The translations under genes and the position numbers were made by a program. From contig JAGFCA010000067.1 in assembly GCA_022394755.1 (NCBI GenBank), forward strand, positions 1-64,000: a stretch of DNA of 64,000 bases, written 5' to 3'. The DNA comes from Candidatus Poribacteria bacterium. Lineage in GTDB: Bacteria; Poribacteria; WGA-4E; WGA-3G. Every line of letters starts with the position of its first letter. Position 1 is the first letter of the stretch. The notes beneath the pieces were generated by a model. The model saw only the letters and a program-made list of their open reading frames with translations. It had not been told where the DNA came from and did no database searches. Positions 9,157 to 17,874 of the stretch are shown piece by piece.

Positions 9157-10281
9157 ATGCAAGTTCAGGCTGCAGTAATGCTCCAACCAGGGCAAATAGA
9201 AATTAGGGAATATGAAAAACCAACACCAGAAGACGATTCCCTCATACTACAAGTAGACAAAGTTGGTATCTGTGGCAGTGACAAACACATGTACCTTGGA
9301 CATACAGCACTGAAATTTCCTGTAATTCCAGGACATGAAGTGGTCGGTACAGTCGCAGAAATCGGTAAAGATGCCAACAACGTTATGAATGTAATGGGTG
9401 GTCCAATCAAATCGGGTGACCGAATTACTGTAGTCCCCGGTTCTAAGAATTGTGGTAGATGCTACTATTGCTTACACGTACCTGGACGTCCTACGTTGTG
9501 TTCTGGACGGACTATTTATGGGTTTAGTAATAGTGAAACACCTCCCTATCTAACCGGTGAATTTTCTGAATGCACATATATTCATGGAAACTCTTGGGTA
9601 TATAAAATTCCTGACGATATTCCCGAGGAGATAGCAGTGCTTACTGAACCTGTTGCTGTAGCCACACGCGCAGTTGAGCGTGCTTGTGCTCCAGGTTTAC
9701 CACAAATTGGGGATGGCTATAGCATTGGTAGCAGTGTGGCAGTACTCGGATGTGGACCGATTGGATTGCTTGTGATTGCCGTGTTAAGAGATAGCGGAGC
9801 TGGTACTATTATCGCTACAGACCTTGTAGATAGCCGTTTGGAAATGGCACAGCATATGGGAGCGGATGTAGTTATTAATGTTGGAAATACAACACCAGAA
9901 GAACGGGTTGAACAAATTCAGAGTCTTACAAATGGTGTCGGTGTGGATATAGCAATTGAATGTGCGGGTATTCCGGCTGTTTTCTCCGAAGCATTGGATG
10001 TTGTTAGGCGTGGAGCAAAAGTCATAGAAGTTGGTCACTACACGGATTCAGGAGATACACAGGTAAGACCACATCAGATCTGTAACAAAGACCTTGATGT
10101 TTGCGGTGTGTGGGCATATCCGCAGATCCAATTTCAGACAGCGTTAGATTTCCTCCAAAGAACACGAGCACCGTTAGATAAACTAATTACACATCATCTA
10201 CCCCTAAATCAATTAGAACAAGGGATTGATATGCTTGGAAATGAAGGTGTCTATAAGGTTATAATTGAACCTCAAACATAA
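9157..10281 (+). CDS. Zinc-dependent alcohol dehydrogenase (MDR superfamily)
   Basis: A 374-residue medium-chain dehydrogenase. Catalytic zinc ligands are Cys39 (GICGSDKH) and His60/Glu61 (GHE); the structural zinc lobe has Cys99, Cys102, Cys105 and Cys115 with a slightly longer last spacing than usual. The Rossmann glycine motif (GCGPIG) follows near residue 200, with Asp in IIATDLVDSR favouring NAD+. The substrate is probably a polyol, threonine-like or sugar alcohol, but is not determinable. A 180-bp gap separates it from the VWA gene, and AAGGAAA lies upstream of the ATG. Confidence 0.9.
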   Translation: MQVQAAVMLQPGQIEIREYEKPTPEDDSLILQVDKVGICGSDKHMYLGHTALKFPVIPGHEVVGTVAEIGKDANNVMNVMGGPIKSGDRITVVPGSKNCGRCYYCLHVPGRPTLCSGRTIYGFSNSETPPYLTGEFSECTYIHGNSWVYKIPDDIPEEIAVLTEPVAVATRAVERACAPGLPQIGDGYSIGSSVAVLGCGPIGLLVIAVLRDSGAGTIIATDLVDSRLEMAQHMGADVVINVGNTTPEERVEQIQSLTNGVGVDIAIECAGIPAVFSEALDVVRRGAKVIEVGHYTDSGDTQVRPHQICNKDLDVCGVWAYPQIQFQTALDFLQRTRAPLDKLITHHLPLNQLEQGIDMLGNEGVYKVIIEPQT

Positions 10282-10344
10282 TGAACTGCTAAATATTCCT
10301 ATGTTTTCGATACAGGCAAAATCTTCTATACATAGGTGGAAAAC

Positions 10345-11322
10345 ATGAAAAAACAAAACAACAGATTCAAATTACTGTTTAATATAATTTTGTTGAATAC
10401 TATCGTTTTAAGTACATCAATAACAATTGCTCAGGATATACCCTCAAAAGGTTCCTCGTTATTTACAACAATAGAAAACGCTAAGGAATACATTATAAAT
10501 AATCAGAATGTGGATGGTGGATGGCCACTAATACCGGGTGAAGAAAGTGATGTTGAAGTCACCGCACTTGCAATCTGGTCTCTGATTGATGCGGATTGGG
10601 GAACAGGATCAAGTATCGTACGTCGGGGTGTTAGATTTCTGGAAAGAAACCAACATGAAAATGGTAGTTGGAATAACAATACTGCTCACACTATTTTCAG
10701 TGTCATTGCATTGGCAAAAGGAAATACTGCACCGGATGTACGATTTAAGGCGTTACACTGGCATAAAAAAGCACAAAATCGTAGTGGTAGTTGGGGGAGT
10801 CAAAGTAATAATACTGGACACATCCTCTATACAGCCGCCTCTCTTGTCGGACTAAAAAAACTTGGATTAACAACGAGGCACTTCAAACCACTTCTCTCTG
10901 GTATGGAATGGATAGCAGATCCAGAACGGATCAATTTTGATGGTGGATGGACATTACCCAGTGGTACACAATCGGATATCTATGTAACTTCTTGGGTATT
11001 GCAGGCACTATCTCCTGACTACGATCTTGATGAGCAGATTGCTTGGATAAAGCAATTCCAAAATAAGGATGGGGGTTTCGGCAGATATAGAGGGAATGCG
11101 AGTGATCCAGAGGTTACTGCTTCTGTAATTATGGCACTCGCAGCAAGTGAAGATCCGCTTAATACACGCCGTATAGCGATTTCATATTTTACAAAAGCTC
11201 AATCTGAAAATGGTGGTTTTATTAGCGATACACCTATAGAACTCAAAACACCAACAGAGAACTTACAAACCACCTGTTTTGTATTGATTGCCATTCATGC
11301 CAATACAAATGATACAAAATAG
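10345..11322 (+). CDS. Secreted prenyltransferase/squalene-oxidase-repeat protein
   Basis: A 325-residue exported protein. The ATG at 10345 is chosen because AGGTGGA sits 6 nt upstream; a GTG 9 nt earlier is also in frame. A signal peptide (basic start, hydrophobic core, cleavage near ITIAQ) precedes an alpha/alpha-barrel made of repeats with the QW-like signature: DGGWPL, NGSWNN, SGSWGS, DGGWTLP, DGGFGRY, NGGFIS, each before an S/T-D-x-x-V/T-T-A helix. This fold occurs in terpene cyclases and protein prenyltransferases, but the short exported form lacks an obvious DxDD acid motif, so a binding rather than cyclase role is more likely. A hairpin terminator candidate follows at 11375-11411. Confidence 0.8.
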   Translation: MKKQNNRFKLLFNIILLNTIVLSTSITIAQDIPSKGSSLFTTIENAKEYIINNQNVDGGWPLIPGEESDVEVTALAIWSLIDADWGTGSSIVRRGVRFLERNQHENGSWNNNTAHTIFSVIALAKGNTAPDVRFKALHWHKKAQNRSGSWGSQSNNTGHILYTAASLVGLKKLGLTTRHFKPLLSGMEWIADPERINFDGGWTLPSGTQSDIYVTSWVLQALSPDYDLDEQIAWIKQFQNKDGGFGRYRGNASDPEVTASVIMALAASEDPLNTRRIAISYFTKAQSENGGFISDTPIELKTPTENLQTTCFVLIAIHANTNDTK

Positions 11323-11374
11323 AATAAATATAGTACGTAATAAGAATGATATATTAGTAAATATCAAGGTAGAT

Positions 11375-11411
11375 AAGGGTTGTTTGAACACATAGGTGTC
11401 AAACAACCCTT
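11375..11411. terminator. Hairpin between convergent genes
   Basis: A perfect 13-bp inverted repeat, AAGGGTTGTTTGA against TCAAACAACCCTT, with an 11-nt loop. It lies 50 bp after the prenyltransferase-repeat gene and before the minus-strand cassette. No long T run follows on either strand, so it may be a weak or bidirectional terminator. Confidence 0.55.
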
Positions 11412-11430
11412 TCCATATTAAATCACTTGT

Positions 11431-11583
11431 CTGAGTAAATAATGAGAAAATCTAAATCTATCCTAAAATTCAACCAGTAATTGTGGAATAATCCTTGCAG
11501 TACGGGATGCTTTTTCAACGTTATCTACTTGATAGACAATTCTTGCTAACGCACCATCGGAGAAATGCCATGTTAATGCACCA
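11431..11583 (-). pseudogene. Duplicated 3' end of the barrel gene at 13566
   Basis: On the minus strand this encodes the last 40 or so residues of the protein at 13566-15095, in frame and with the same stop (TAG, complement of 11463-11465): GALTWHFSDGALARIVYQ..., ending RTARIIPQLLVEF. Differences from the intact copy include FSDGAL for FTEGAF and KASR for KPIR. Similarity also extends about 30 bp past the stop. There is no start or body, so it is a gene fragment. With 13535-13690 it forms direct repeats around the cassette at 11.6-13.5 kb. Confidence 0.85.
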
Positions 11584-11655
11584 CAAGACCCGTCAGTATT
11601 GCATTAACAAACCCACTACATGTTATACATTTTGAAATTATTGAAAACCCATATC

Positions 11656-12129
11656 TCACATATTCACTTCTATATCCACTTCTGCGTCATCATCTGGTCG
11701 AACCAATACTGACGCTCTTGACTTGGCAACTGCTGGTTTACTCGTCCAGCAATTGAATTCTTCACGTAATTGATTACTGGTCCTACCAGTATACCTATCA
11801 ATTATTCGGTCAACATCAGGGTTAGCTATAATTAACCAGTATGCACCGGTGTTAATCTCGTTATTTGAAGAGTTTTGTGGTACCGAGAAATAAGCACTCT
11901 CAGTCTTTCTTACATTAGAAAAAATACTCCTGTGGATAATACGTTCCGCAACATAGACAGTTGCAAAAGCAGTATGTGTAGAATTACTATCCCATTTTGC
12001 TTTCCAACCTGTTCCATCATTGTTAATATGTTCACTTTCACCTGTCTGATGATGGGCATTTATGAATGTTGTAGTTGTTAGAATAATTATAAATATCATC
12101 AAGATTGACCACTTTGAAATATGTGTCAT
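11656..12129 (-). CDS. Secreted protein of unknown function
   Basis: A 157-residue protein not recognised. It starts with a clear signal peptide (hydrophobic run ILMIFIIILTTTTFI, cleavage near INAHH). The mature part is polar with one cysteine and an acidic tail (DDDAEVDIEV). The ribosome site AAAGGAG lies 7 nt before the ATG. It is the downstream gene of a two-gene unit with the 12144-12917 protein (14-bp gap), so the two probably act together in the envelope or periplasm. It lies in the segment bracketed by direct repeats of the barrel gene 3' end. Confidence 0.6.
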   Translation of the reverse strand: MTHISKWSILMIFIIILTTTTFINAHHQTGESEHINNDGTGWKAKWDSNSTHTAFATVYVAERIIHRSIFSNVRKTESAYFSVPQNSSNNEINTGAYWLIIANPDVDRIIDRYTGRTSNQLREEFNCWTSKPAVAKSRASVLVRPDDDAEVDIEVNM

Positions 12130-12143
12130 TTTAAACTCCTTTC

Positions 12144-12917
12144 TTACTTTGCATTAAGGTTAAGAAATTTATCTATATCAATTGCATCTGTATCCCCATC
12201 TAATACCCGTATACCAGATGGTACAATTCCATCTCGCATTTCCTCATTTGATAATTTAATATCTGGATCACCTGATGTTCTCCTGATTGGAATGCGGATC
12301 TTTCCGTTCTCATCTTCAATAGGATCACCATACCAAACATAAATCGTATTTGGATAAGTTATCCATACTTTTCCATTAGAACCACCAGAAGCACCAATCA
12401 TAGTCCTGTTTCCCTCCTTCCATGACTTTATTAAAACACGGTGAAGTAATTCCGCTCCTTTGGCAAGGGATATACCATCAGGAAATTTTGGATGCTCCCA
12501 GATTGGATTTCCAAGTGCACTTCGAAAATCGTTAGGAACACTCGGATAGGCTCCAAAACCATGTGGAGAAAATGACAGCGGTTCATTAGATTGGATATTC
12601 TTATTTGCTGAGGGTATATCCTGTTTTTCATTAATCGGTAATTTATCTGAGGGGAGTATTCCGTTTTGGGAAGCAGATGATGGTTTCGACCTAACAAGGT
12701 TTACATCTACTTGATTTGACTCAACTTTTCTATCCTTCATCACTTTTTTGGTTCTTCGCGCATCCATATACTGACGACGTAATAGACTGGATTCTTCTTT
12801 ATCATTTTTCAGTTGTTTGATTTGTACTACCTCATTTTGAATAATAAAAAATCCTACAGCGAGAATTACTATCAGAATGCCGATGAAAAACACTCTATAC
12901 ACTATACTGTTCTCCAT
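12144..12917 (-). CDS. Membrane-anchored protein of unknown function
   Basis: A 257-residue protein with one N-terminal transmembrane segment (about residues 8-26), a charged, probably coiled region (28-65), a Ser/Asn/Pro-rich linker (70-115) and a C-terminal globular domain containing GNRTMIGASGGSNG, VWITYPNTIYVWYGDP and an acidic end (LDGDTDAIDIDKFL). It is probably periplasmic with an N-terminal anchor. No family is recognised. It is the first gene of a two-gene minus-strand unit; spacing to the next gene is 14 bp. Confidence 0.6.
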   Translation of the reverse strand: MENSIVYRVFFIGILIVILAVGFFIIQNEVVQIKQLKNDKEESSLLRRQYMDARRTKKVMKDRKVESNQVDVNLVRSKPSSASQNGILPSDKLPINEKQDIPSANKNIQSNEPLSFSPHGFGAYPSVPNDFRSALGNPIWEHPKFPDGISLAKGAELLHRVLIKSWKEGNRTMIGASGGSNGKVWITYPNTIYVWYGDPIEDENGKIRIPIRRTSGDPDIKLSNEEMRDGIVPSGIRVLDGDTDAIDIDKFLNLNAK

Positions 12918-13140
12918 TCAATATGACTACATGGCAACAATGATTCATGGATAATTAATAATCAGTTTGAGAGTGTTAACTAAATAATGGTGCATGGACA
13001 AGCAAATCAAATTTGTCAAATATCCAAATCAATCAGTGAAGCATAACACATGCCAAAAAAAATCAAACTTTTTCTTGAATATTTTAGACAGATTATATTA
13101 TCCTCATTATTAATATAAACATTTGCTATAGAGGAATACA

Positions 13141-13304
13141 ATGTACTGCCGAGATGTCAAGCAACTCAATACATCAAATATGGTTTCGTCAATAACATGC
13201 AACGCTATAAATGTAATAACTGTCAATACCAATGGACACGTACAACACCACGAGGACATCCATCCGAACACAAGAAACTCACTGTCTTGTTATGCCAATT
13301 CTAA
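13141..13304 (+). pseudogene. IS1-type transposase N-terminal remnant
   Basis: With one added base near 13149 the sequence reads MYCPRCQ, then ATQYIKYGFVNNMQRYKC, NNCQYQW and TRTTPRGHPSEHKKL before a stop at 13302-13304. This is the zinc-ribbon (CPxC ... CxxC) and start of the helix-turn-helix of InsA-like IS1-family transposases. AGAGGAA precedes the ATG. As written, a 1-nt deletion breaks the CPRC motif and the rest of the transposase is missing, so it is a dead fragment. No terminal repeats could be identified. Confidence 0.72.
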
Positions 13305-13366
13305 TAAATAAACACCTTTATGGATTATTATTGGATCGGATATATTGGGAAGCAAATCCTCTGAAA

Positions 13367-13391
13367 GAGCGACCTCCTGGCCGCGATGCGG
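13367..13391. repeat. Partial copy of the 52.3-kb palindrome
   Basis: The stretch GAGCGACCTCCTGGCCGCGA matches the left half of the palindrome at 52304-52347 (GAGCGACCTCCTGGTCGCGA), with one difference. The right half is not conserved. Confidence 0.6.
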
Positions 13392-13565
13392 AAATAGTTC
13401 CTATAGAATCTCCACCAAGAATGAGACAGTATGTCTTAGAAATGGTATCACATTGAGTATATTGTGGAATATCTTATAGGAAGACAGTTTCGGCATAGGA
13501 TCTTCAATGCGTTTGCTTAGATGTGGTTGATATTCTGAGTAATTATCAGAAAATGTATATCTATC

Positions 13566-15095
13566 CTAAAATTCAACCAGTAATTGTGGAATAATCCTTG
13601 CAGTACGTATTGGTTTTTCAACGTTATCTACTTGATAAACAATCCTTGCAAACGCACCCTCTGTGAAATGCCACGTTAATGCACCGCCGAGTGTTGACCA
13701 CACCTGTTCTTCATTATACCGATTGAATGTAAATGTGTTGAACTTCGTGGTGTCAGGATTCCACACATCGTACTTCAACCGAATATCTAATGTTTCAGAC
13801 AATGGTAATTCTGCATGAAAATAATATCCTTCCACAGAGGAATTTCGATCTTCAGGTGGTATAGGAATATAAAGATACTTCAAGAGTTGTGTGTCTCTAC
13901 CTCTAACCCATTCAGCTGCAATGTCAAAACGCCACAACTTGAAACTCGTTGCAATACCCGCACGCCGTTTATAAACCAATGAGGAAGGATTTACATCACC
14001 ATTAATCGAATTAAATGGGTAACTATTCCCATCGAAATAAGAACCACCAAGCCATATACGTTTGCCAAAAATAGGCAATGTCCCGTTTAAATGAACAAAC
14101 ACTGGTGGACTGTTATTTCTTATAGGTTTTAGGATACCACCTCCACTGCCGTGTGGACCAATCTGAATGCCATTAGAAACTGTGCCTTCTGTAACCGTAC
14201 GGAGAGAATCAGGACCGTCGGCAAGTGAAAGTACATAGGAGACAGGTCCTACAAATCCATTTAGTTGTAATCCACGATCAGAGATGAAACCGATATTTTT
14301 CCTTACTAAATTATATAACGGGTTCGCTGCTGCGTCCGACTTTGTGTCTATCCCAAATCCATGACGAAACCTGCCTACTTTCAAAGAAGCACCTTTCGGT
14401 AAAACAGGAAGATTTGTCAAAATTGCATAAACAAACCCATGGTCATCAGCGACTTGTGTACCTAAAGGGGAGGTCGTCAACAGTTGTTCACCTAATACAC
14501 TCACATGATCACCAATGCTCGTGGTAACGACAAATTCAGCAACGTGAATTAGTGTAGTACCCGTATCCCAATTCTCTCTATCAGGTAATAAATCCTGTCC
14601 TCGAGTGATACGACGTATATCTAATGCCCCGCCAAATACCAAATTTCCAAACGCTCCACCAAGAAAATCTGAACTACCAGCATCCTTTGAAACCTCTGCA
14701 TCATCAAAACTAAAGACATCGTCATCATCAAGGTTGATATCTTCATCAGATTCAGAGATTTCGTTCGAAATTTCGACATTTTCCGGTGTGCTGGATGCAT
14801 CCCCTGGATATGACCGAGCAATTAGTTCTTTTATATTACTAAACCCATCTTTATCAGAATCCATTTTTTCAATACGTGTAAATGTTGACAGGTTCATACC
14901 GTTATGTAAAAATGCTCTACCGTAAGGATTAGGTGAATCTCCACCTTTCTTTGAAGAATGGCAGACATTACATCCACCAGTCCATTTATATTTTGTTTTG
15001 AACATTTTATAGAATGCCGGGAGAGCGTGGACTGATTGGTCTGCACTTAAGGTACAAAAGAGTACCAATAGGCAGACAAATAGTATTTTGCGCAT
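13566..15095 (-). CDS. CxxCH-bearing outer-membrane barrel (porin-like) protein
   Basis: A 509-residue exported protein. A signal peptide (1-24) is followed by a small heme c-type motif, CNVCH (42-46), in the context KWTGG...NPYGRAFLHNG, resembling proteins with an N-terminal CxxCH module followed by a barrel. A calcium-type loop DSDKDGFSNIKE (79-90) and an acidic linker (115-140) follow. Residues 150-509 alternate hydrophobic and polar residues and end in a terminal Phe (QLLVEF), typical of outer-membrane beta-barrels. It may place a heme at the periplasmic face of a pore for electron or metal traffic; that is inference. It is the last gene of a minus-strand set with the genes to 17745. Its 3' end is duplicated at 11431-11583. 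Confidence 0.75.
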   Translation of the reverse strand: MRKILFVCLLVLFCTLSADQSVHALPAFYKMFKTKYKWTGGCNVCHSSKKGGDSPNPYGRAFLHNGMNLSTFTRIEKMDSDKDGFSNIKELIARSYPGDASSTPENVEISNEISESDEDINLDDDDVFSFDDAEVSKDAGSSDFLGGAFGNLVFGGALDIRRITRGQDLLPDRENWDTGTTLIHVAEFVVTTSIGDHVSVLGEQLLTTSPLGTQVADDHGFVYAILTNLPVLPKGASLKVGRFRHGFGIDTKSDAAANPLYNLVRKNIGFISDRGLQLNGFVGPVSYVLSLADGPDSLRTVTEGTVSNGIQIGPHGSGGGILKPIRNNSPPVFVHLNGTLPIFGKRIWLGGSYFDGNSYPFNSINGDVNPSSLVYKRRAGIATSFKLWRFDIAAEWVRGRDTQLLKYLYIPIPPEDRNSSVEGYYFHAELPLSETLDIRLKYDVWNPDTTKFNTFTFNRYNEEQVWSTLGGALTWHFTEGAFARIVYQVDNVEKPIRTARIIPQLLVEF

Positions 15096-15146
15096 GATTT
15101 ATTCCTTAAATGCATGGATTTACGAAAATTATCCTAAGAATTTGCT

Positions 15147-16124
15147 TTAATACGACTCAATATCAATCTCTTCACCAGTAAATCGTATATGTGCCTGATT
15201 GACCAATGTCAGTATTTGATCCCACTGCTCCCGTGTTTCGTCTGTTATCCCTGACTTGTCAAGAGCATCGGCAAATTCAGTAAGCATCTTACCGAAATTT
15301 TCTTGCATCTCGGTGTATTCCTCTGTCAGATCAGCATTCATAGGTGGTTCAAATTCGGAGATGGCTTTTCCATATAGTACGAGTTTCTTAGCAGCAGATA
15401 CAGCTTCTTCCTTCCCTTCACCTTTGTCAAAGTAATCTACAATAGCATAATATGCATCTACCATTAGAATCATAAGTTCCTTTAAATCCTCAACTTCAGG
15501 TATCTCTTCCGTTGGTTCCTCCGGCATCGGTTTTTCTTCTGCTTCTGGCTTGGGTTTACGTTTCAGAAAGAGTGCATAACTCATAACCAGTGTCTTTTTC
15601 GGAATTAAAGCTACTGCCTTAGAGGCATCTTCCTGGCCCTTAACTGCTTCAACATCCTTTCCAACAGTGAAAGCATCGTCTATCCCCTTGTCAACGAACT
15701 GCTTAAGGAATTTCTCTGAGGTAATTGTTTCAGATTCCTTGTGATCATAAACAGCTACTTTCACAACTTTACCTTTCATGTTGAGTCCAACAGCACCATC
15801 AATAACCCCGTGTGGTCCCTGCACATCAACGAATAATACTAAACCAATAGGTTTCTTATCCTCACCAATAGGAATATAGAAAATCGGTTTATAGTCTTCT
15901 TTACGAAATTTCGTCCCCAAGTCTTTCTCAATAGACTTAATCTTGTCTGTTGTAAGCACAACACTTCTTTGAACGAATTTTTTCGCTTTCGGGAAAATGT
16001 CAGCGAGTTTTTCACCTGGCCACTCAGTTTCATGCGTAATACCGAGTATCGGTGTGAATACCATTGCAAATACGAACGCAAATATTATACTATTTCGGGT
16101 AGGAAGGTATTTATTGATTAACAT
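15147..16124 (-). CDS. Exported FMN-binding-like protein with altered acceptor site
   Basis: A 325-residue protein with an N-terminal signal or anchor segment (14-30). Residues 35-195 resemble the FMN-binding domain of RnfG/NqrC/NosR-type proteins (PIGLVLFVDVQGPHGVIDGAVG, then VYDHKESETIT). In that family an S/T-GAT-x-TS-K-A-V motif receives FMN from ApbE; here the matching stretch reads KGQEDASKAV, with Glu in place of the flavinylated Thr, so covalent FMN attachment is doubtful. A Pro/Glu-rich linker (190-215) leads to an alpha-helical C-terminal domain (215-325) of unknown kind. It lies between the CxxCH barrel and the His/Met-rich protein, suggesting a shared envelope redox or metal function. 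Confidence 0.68.
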   Translation of the reverse strand: MLINKYLPTRNSIIFAFVFAMVFTPILGITHETEWPGEKLADIFPKAKKFVQRSVVLTTDKIKSIEKDLGTKFRKEDYKPIFYIPIGEDKKPIGLVLFVDVQGPHGVIDGAVGLNMKGKVVKVAVYDHKESETITSEKFLKQFVDKGIDDAFTVGKDVEAVKGQEDASKAVALIPKKTLVMSYALFLKRKPKPEAEEKPMPEEPTEEIPEVEDLKELMILMVDAYYAIVDYFDKGEGKEEAVSAAKKLVLYGKAISEFEPPMNADLTEEYTEMQENFGKMLTEFADALDKSGITDETREQWDQILTLVNQAHIRFTGEEIDIESY

Positions 16125-16184
16125 CTTTCTTCTCCTTATAAAGAGTCTGCTGTCGTTAAATACTACAGACAGCAGACTTATGAT

Positions 16185-17195
16185 TTACTCCTCTACTTTT
16201 ACCATGAATGTGGGGAACAGAATCTGATCTTTATGTTTTAACTGTCCAAAAATCTGATAAATTCCAGGTTTCGTGAATGTAGTCATGAGCATCACAGTAG
16301 GTCCGAATTTATCAGGGGTGCTACCTTGATGTTTATGTCCGGTAGTAGGTTCTTCTTTTTCCATTTTATGCCCTTTGTGCGAGATATCTTTCTTCATTTT
16401 ACTATGATCCATATTCATCATCACTGAACCGTGTGTATGTACTATGCCATCTAAATCAGAATTAACAATAACAAAATGCATTGGAGCATCCAAGAATGGA
16501 ACAAGATCGGTTATCGGTTTCCCTGCTTGTGAAAAATGATAATCAATATGAACCATTTCTCCTACTTTTATTTTTTCTTGGACATTCATCTTCACTTGAT
16601 ATGTTGAAGTGCCTTTTCCATCAGTTAAAACAGCCTTAGTGTATCGGTCACCACCCTCTTCAGTATAACCGTATACAGTTTTTTCTCGACTGAAATCTTC
16701 AGAAAGATCCGTCATCCTCTTTTCACCTGCAACATCAATATACAGATATTTTGAATATTCTGCATCTGTTGTCATCACATCGAGTGCCAAAATATATCTA
16801 CCTGCAGCAGGAAAAGTAAAGTGAACAGTATAAGTTCCTTCAAGTTCTGTCATCATGTCGCGCTCATCAAAATCTTCAGGATGGATATGTCCAAGTATCT
16901 GTAGATTCCTACCAACAATTAAAACATGGAGAACCCGATCATGGTGTATCATAAGATCTGTAAAGGGTTCACCCATTTTATCGGTGAGATTGAACATTAG
17001 AGTTGCTTGCTCACCTGCTTTAATCTCTTCTGGTTCTGTGTGTAAGGTCACATTCAAGGCATCAGTTTTTTCGGTCTGATGAGCACCATGATGTTCATGT
17101 TGGGCAGTAAGACCTATATTTACAAAATACAGGATGCCAACGAATATTGCAATAACAATTCTTGGTATGTAAGACGCGGAAAATAGGGATTTCAT
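16185..17195 (-). CDS. Secreted His/Met-rich YtkA-like protein
   Basis: A 336-residue exported protein (signal peptide ending near LTAQHEHHGAHQ). It contains two related beta-sandwich halves of YtkA/FixH-like character: the first with HHDRVLHVLIV and LGHIHPEDF, the second with DAPMHFVIVNSDL and IVHTHG. Between them and near the C-terminus are metal-ligand clusters: MMNMDHSKMKK, HKGHKM and GHKHQG. The richness in His and Met suggests copper or another soft/borderline metal, which is inferred from composition. It lies downstream of the Cys-rich secreted protein and upstream of the FMN-like gene, all on the minus strand, and is probably co-expressed with them. Confidence 0.72.
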   Translation of the reverse strand: MKSLFSASYIPRIVIAIFVGILYFVNIGLTAQHEHHGAHQTEKTDALNVTLHTEPEEIKAGEQATLMFNLTDKMGEPFTDLMIHHDRVLHVLIVGRNLQILGHIHPEDFDERDMMTELEGTYTVHFTFPAAGRYILALDVMTTDAEYSKYLYIDVAGEKRMTDLSEDFSREKTVYGYTEEGGDRYTKAVLTDGKGTSTYQVKMNVQEKIKVGEMVHIDYHFSQAGKPITDLVPFLDAPMHFVIVNSDLDGIVHTHGSVMMNMDHSKMKKDISHKGHKMEKEEPTTGHKHQGSTPDKFGPTVMLMTTFTKPGIYQIFGQLKHKDQILFPTFMVKVEE

Positions 17196-17304
17196 TATAT
17201 TCCTCCATATAAATTTATCAATTCATAAAAAGAGTTTCAATTACTCTATGTATTCCAGGACTATACAATAGTCAGAAATAAGAATAGTCAACTAAGATAA
17301 TATT

Positions 17305-17745
17305 CTATGAAAGGATGAATGGAGGACCGCGGCGGGAAAGAGTATAGGTTAAGGGTAAGAAAGATAGTTTGTGTGGAATGGAAATGTAAAACTGTTGATC
17401 TTGACCAACCATTAACAATGTATCAATTGAAACTGAAGCAATTTTTAAGTGTTCAACAGCTCGGGGTGAATAGTCAAGACGATGAGTAAATTCAGGAAGA
17501 ACTACTTCGAAACTTGTTAAACAGCATGTATTTCCATCTTCTGATGTGTTATCGTTTTCACTTGAAGCCTCTACATCATTTCTATGACAACAAGACGAAC
17601 TGGATTGATTTTCATTTAACTCATTTTGAATAAGTGTGCTGCCACAAGACATCTGTTCCACAACTGCACAATATAGTGGACAAATAGAATGAAGGCAAAC
17701 CAATGCCGTAAGTGAAATTGTCAATAACCAATGTTTTTTGAACAT
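17305..17745 (-). CDS. Cys-rich secreted small protein
   Basis: A 146-residue protein with a signal peptide (1-26, ending CPLYCAVVE). It has many cysteines, including CG, CCH and CC clusters within residues 20-80, and ends with RRGPPF near the C-terminus, as seen in small exported proteins near copper-handling genes. No named family can be assigned with confidence. As the first gene of the set that continues with the His/Met-rich protein, it may be a metal-sequestering or sensing protein. The 110-bp gap to the next gene allows, but does not prove, one transcript. Confidence 0.6.
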   Translation of the reverse strand: MFKKHWLLTISLTALVCLHSICPLYCAVVEQMSCGSTLIQNELNENQSSSSCCHRNDVEASSENDNTSEDGNTCCLTSFEVVLPEFTHRLDYSPRAVEHLKIASVSIDTLLMVGQDQQFYISIPHKLSFLPLTYTLSRRGPPFILS

Positions 17746-17874
17746 TGCAATTATCTCCGCAGCATAAATGAAAATAGTTCGTAATTTTACACTTCAATGA
17801 CATTATACACTAAAAATTCAAGAATGTTCCATAAAAAGAGATTTAACTCTTATCTTTTTTACTTAATATCAACA

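Larger units (their letters stand above)
12918..13565. other. Degenerate intergenic region
   Basis: About 650 bp without an intact gene. It holds the IS1-type transposase remnant (13141-13304), part of a palindromic repeat (13367-13391), and at its end the sequence that begins the direct repeat with 11431-11583. The open frame at 13232-13456 runs across the remnant and repeat and is not a believable gene. Confidence 0.6.

Noticed and set aside
13232..13456. 74-residue plus-strand open frame
   Set aside because: It crosses the IS1-type remnant in the wrong frame and then a palindromic repeat; no coherent protein.
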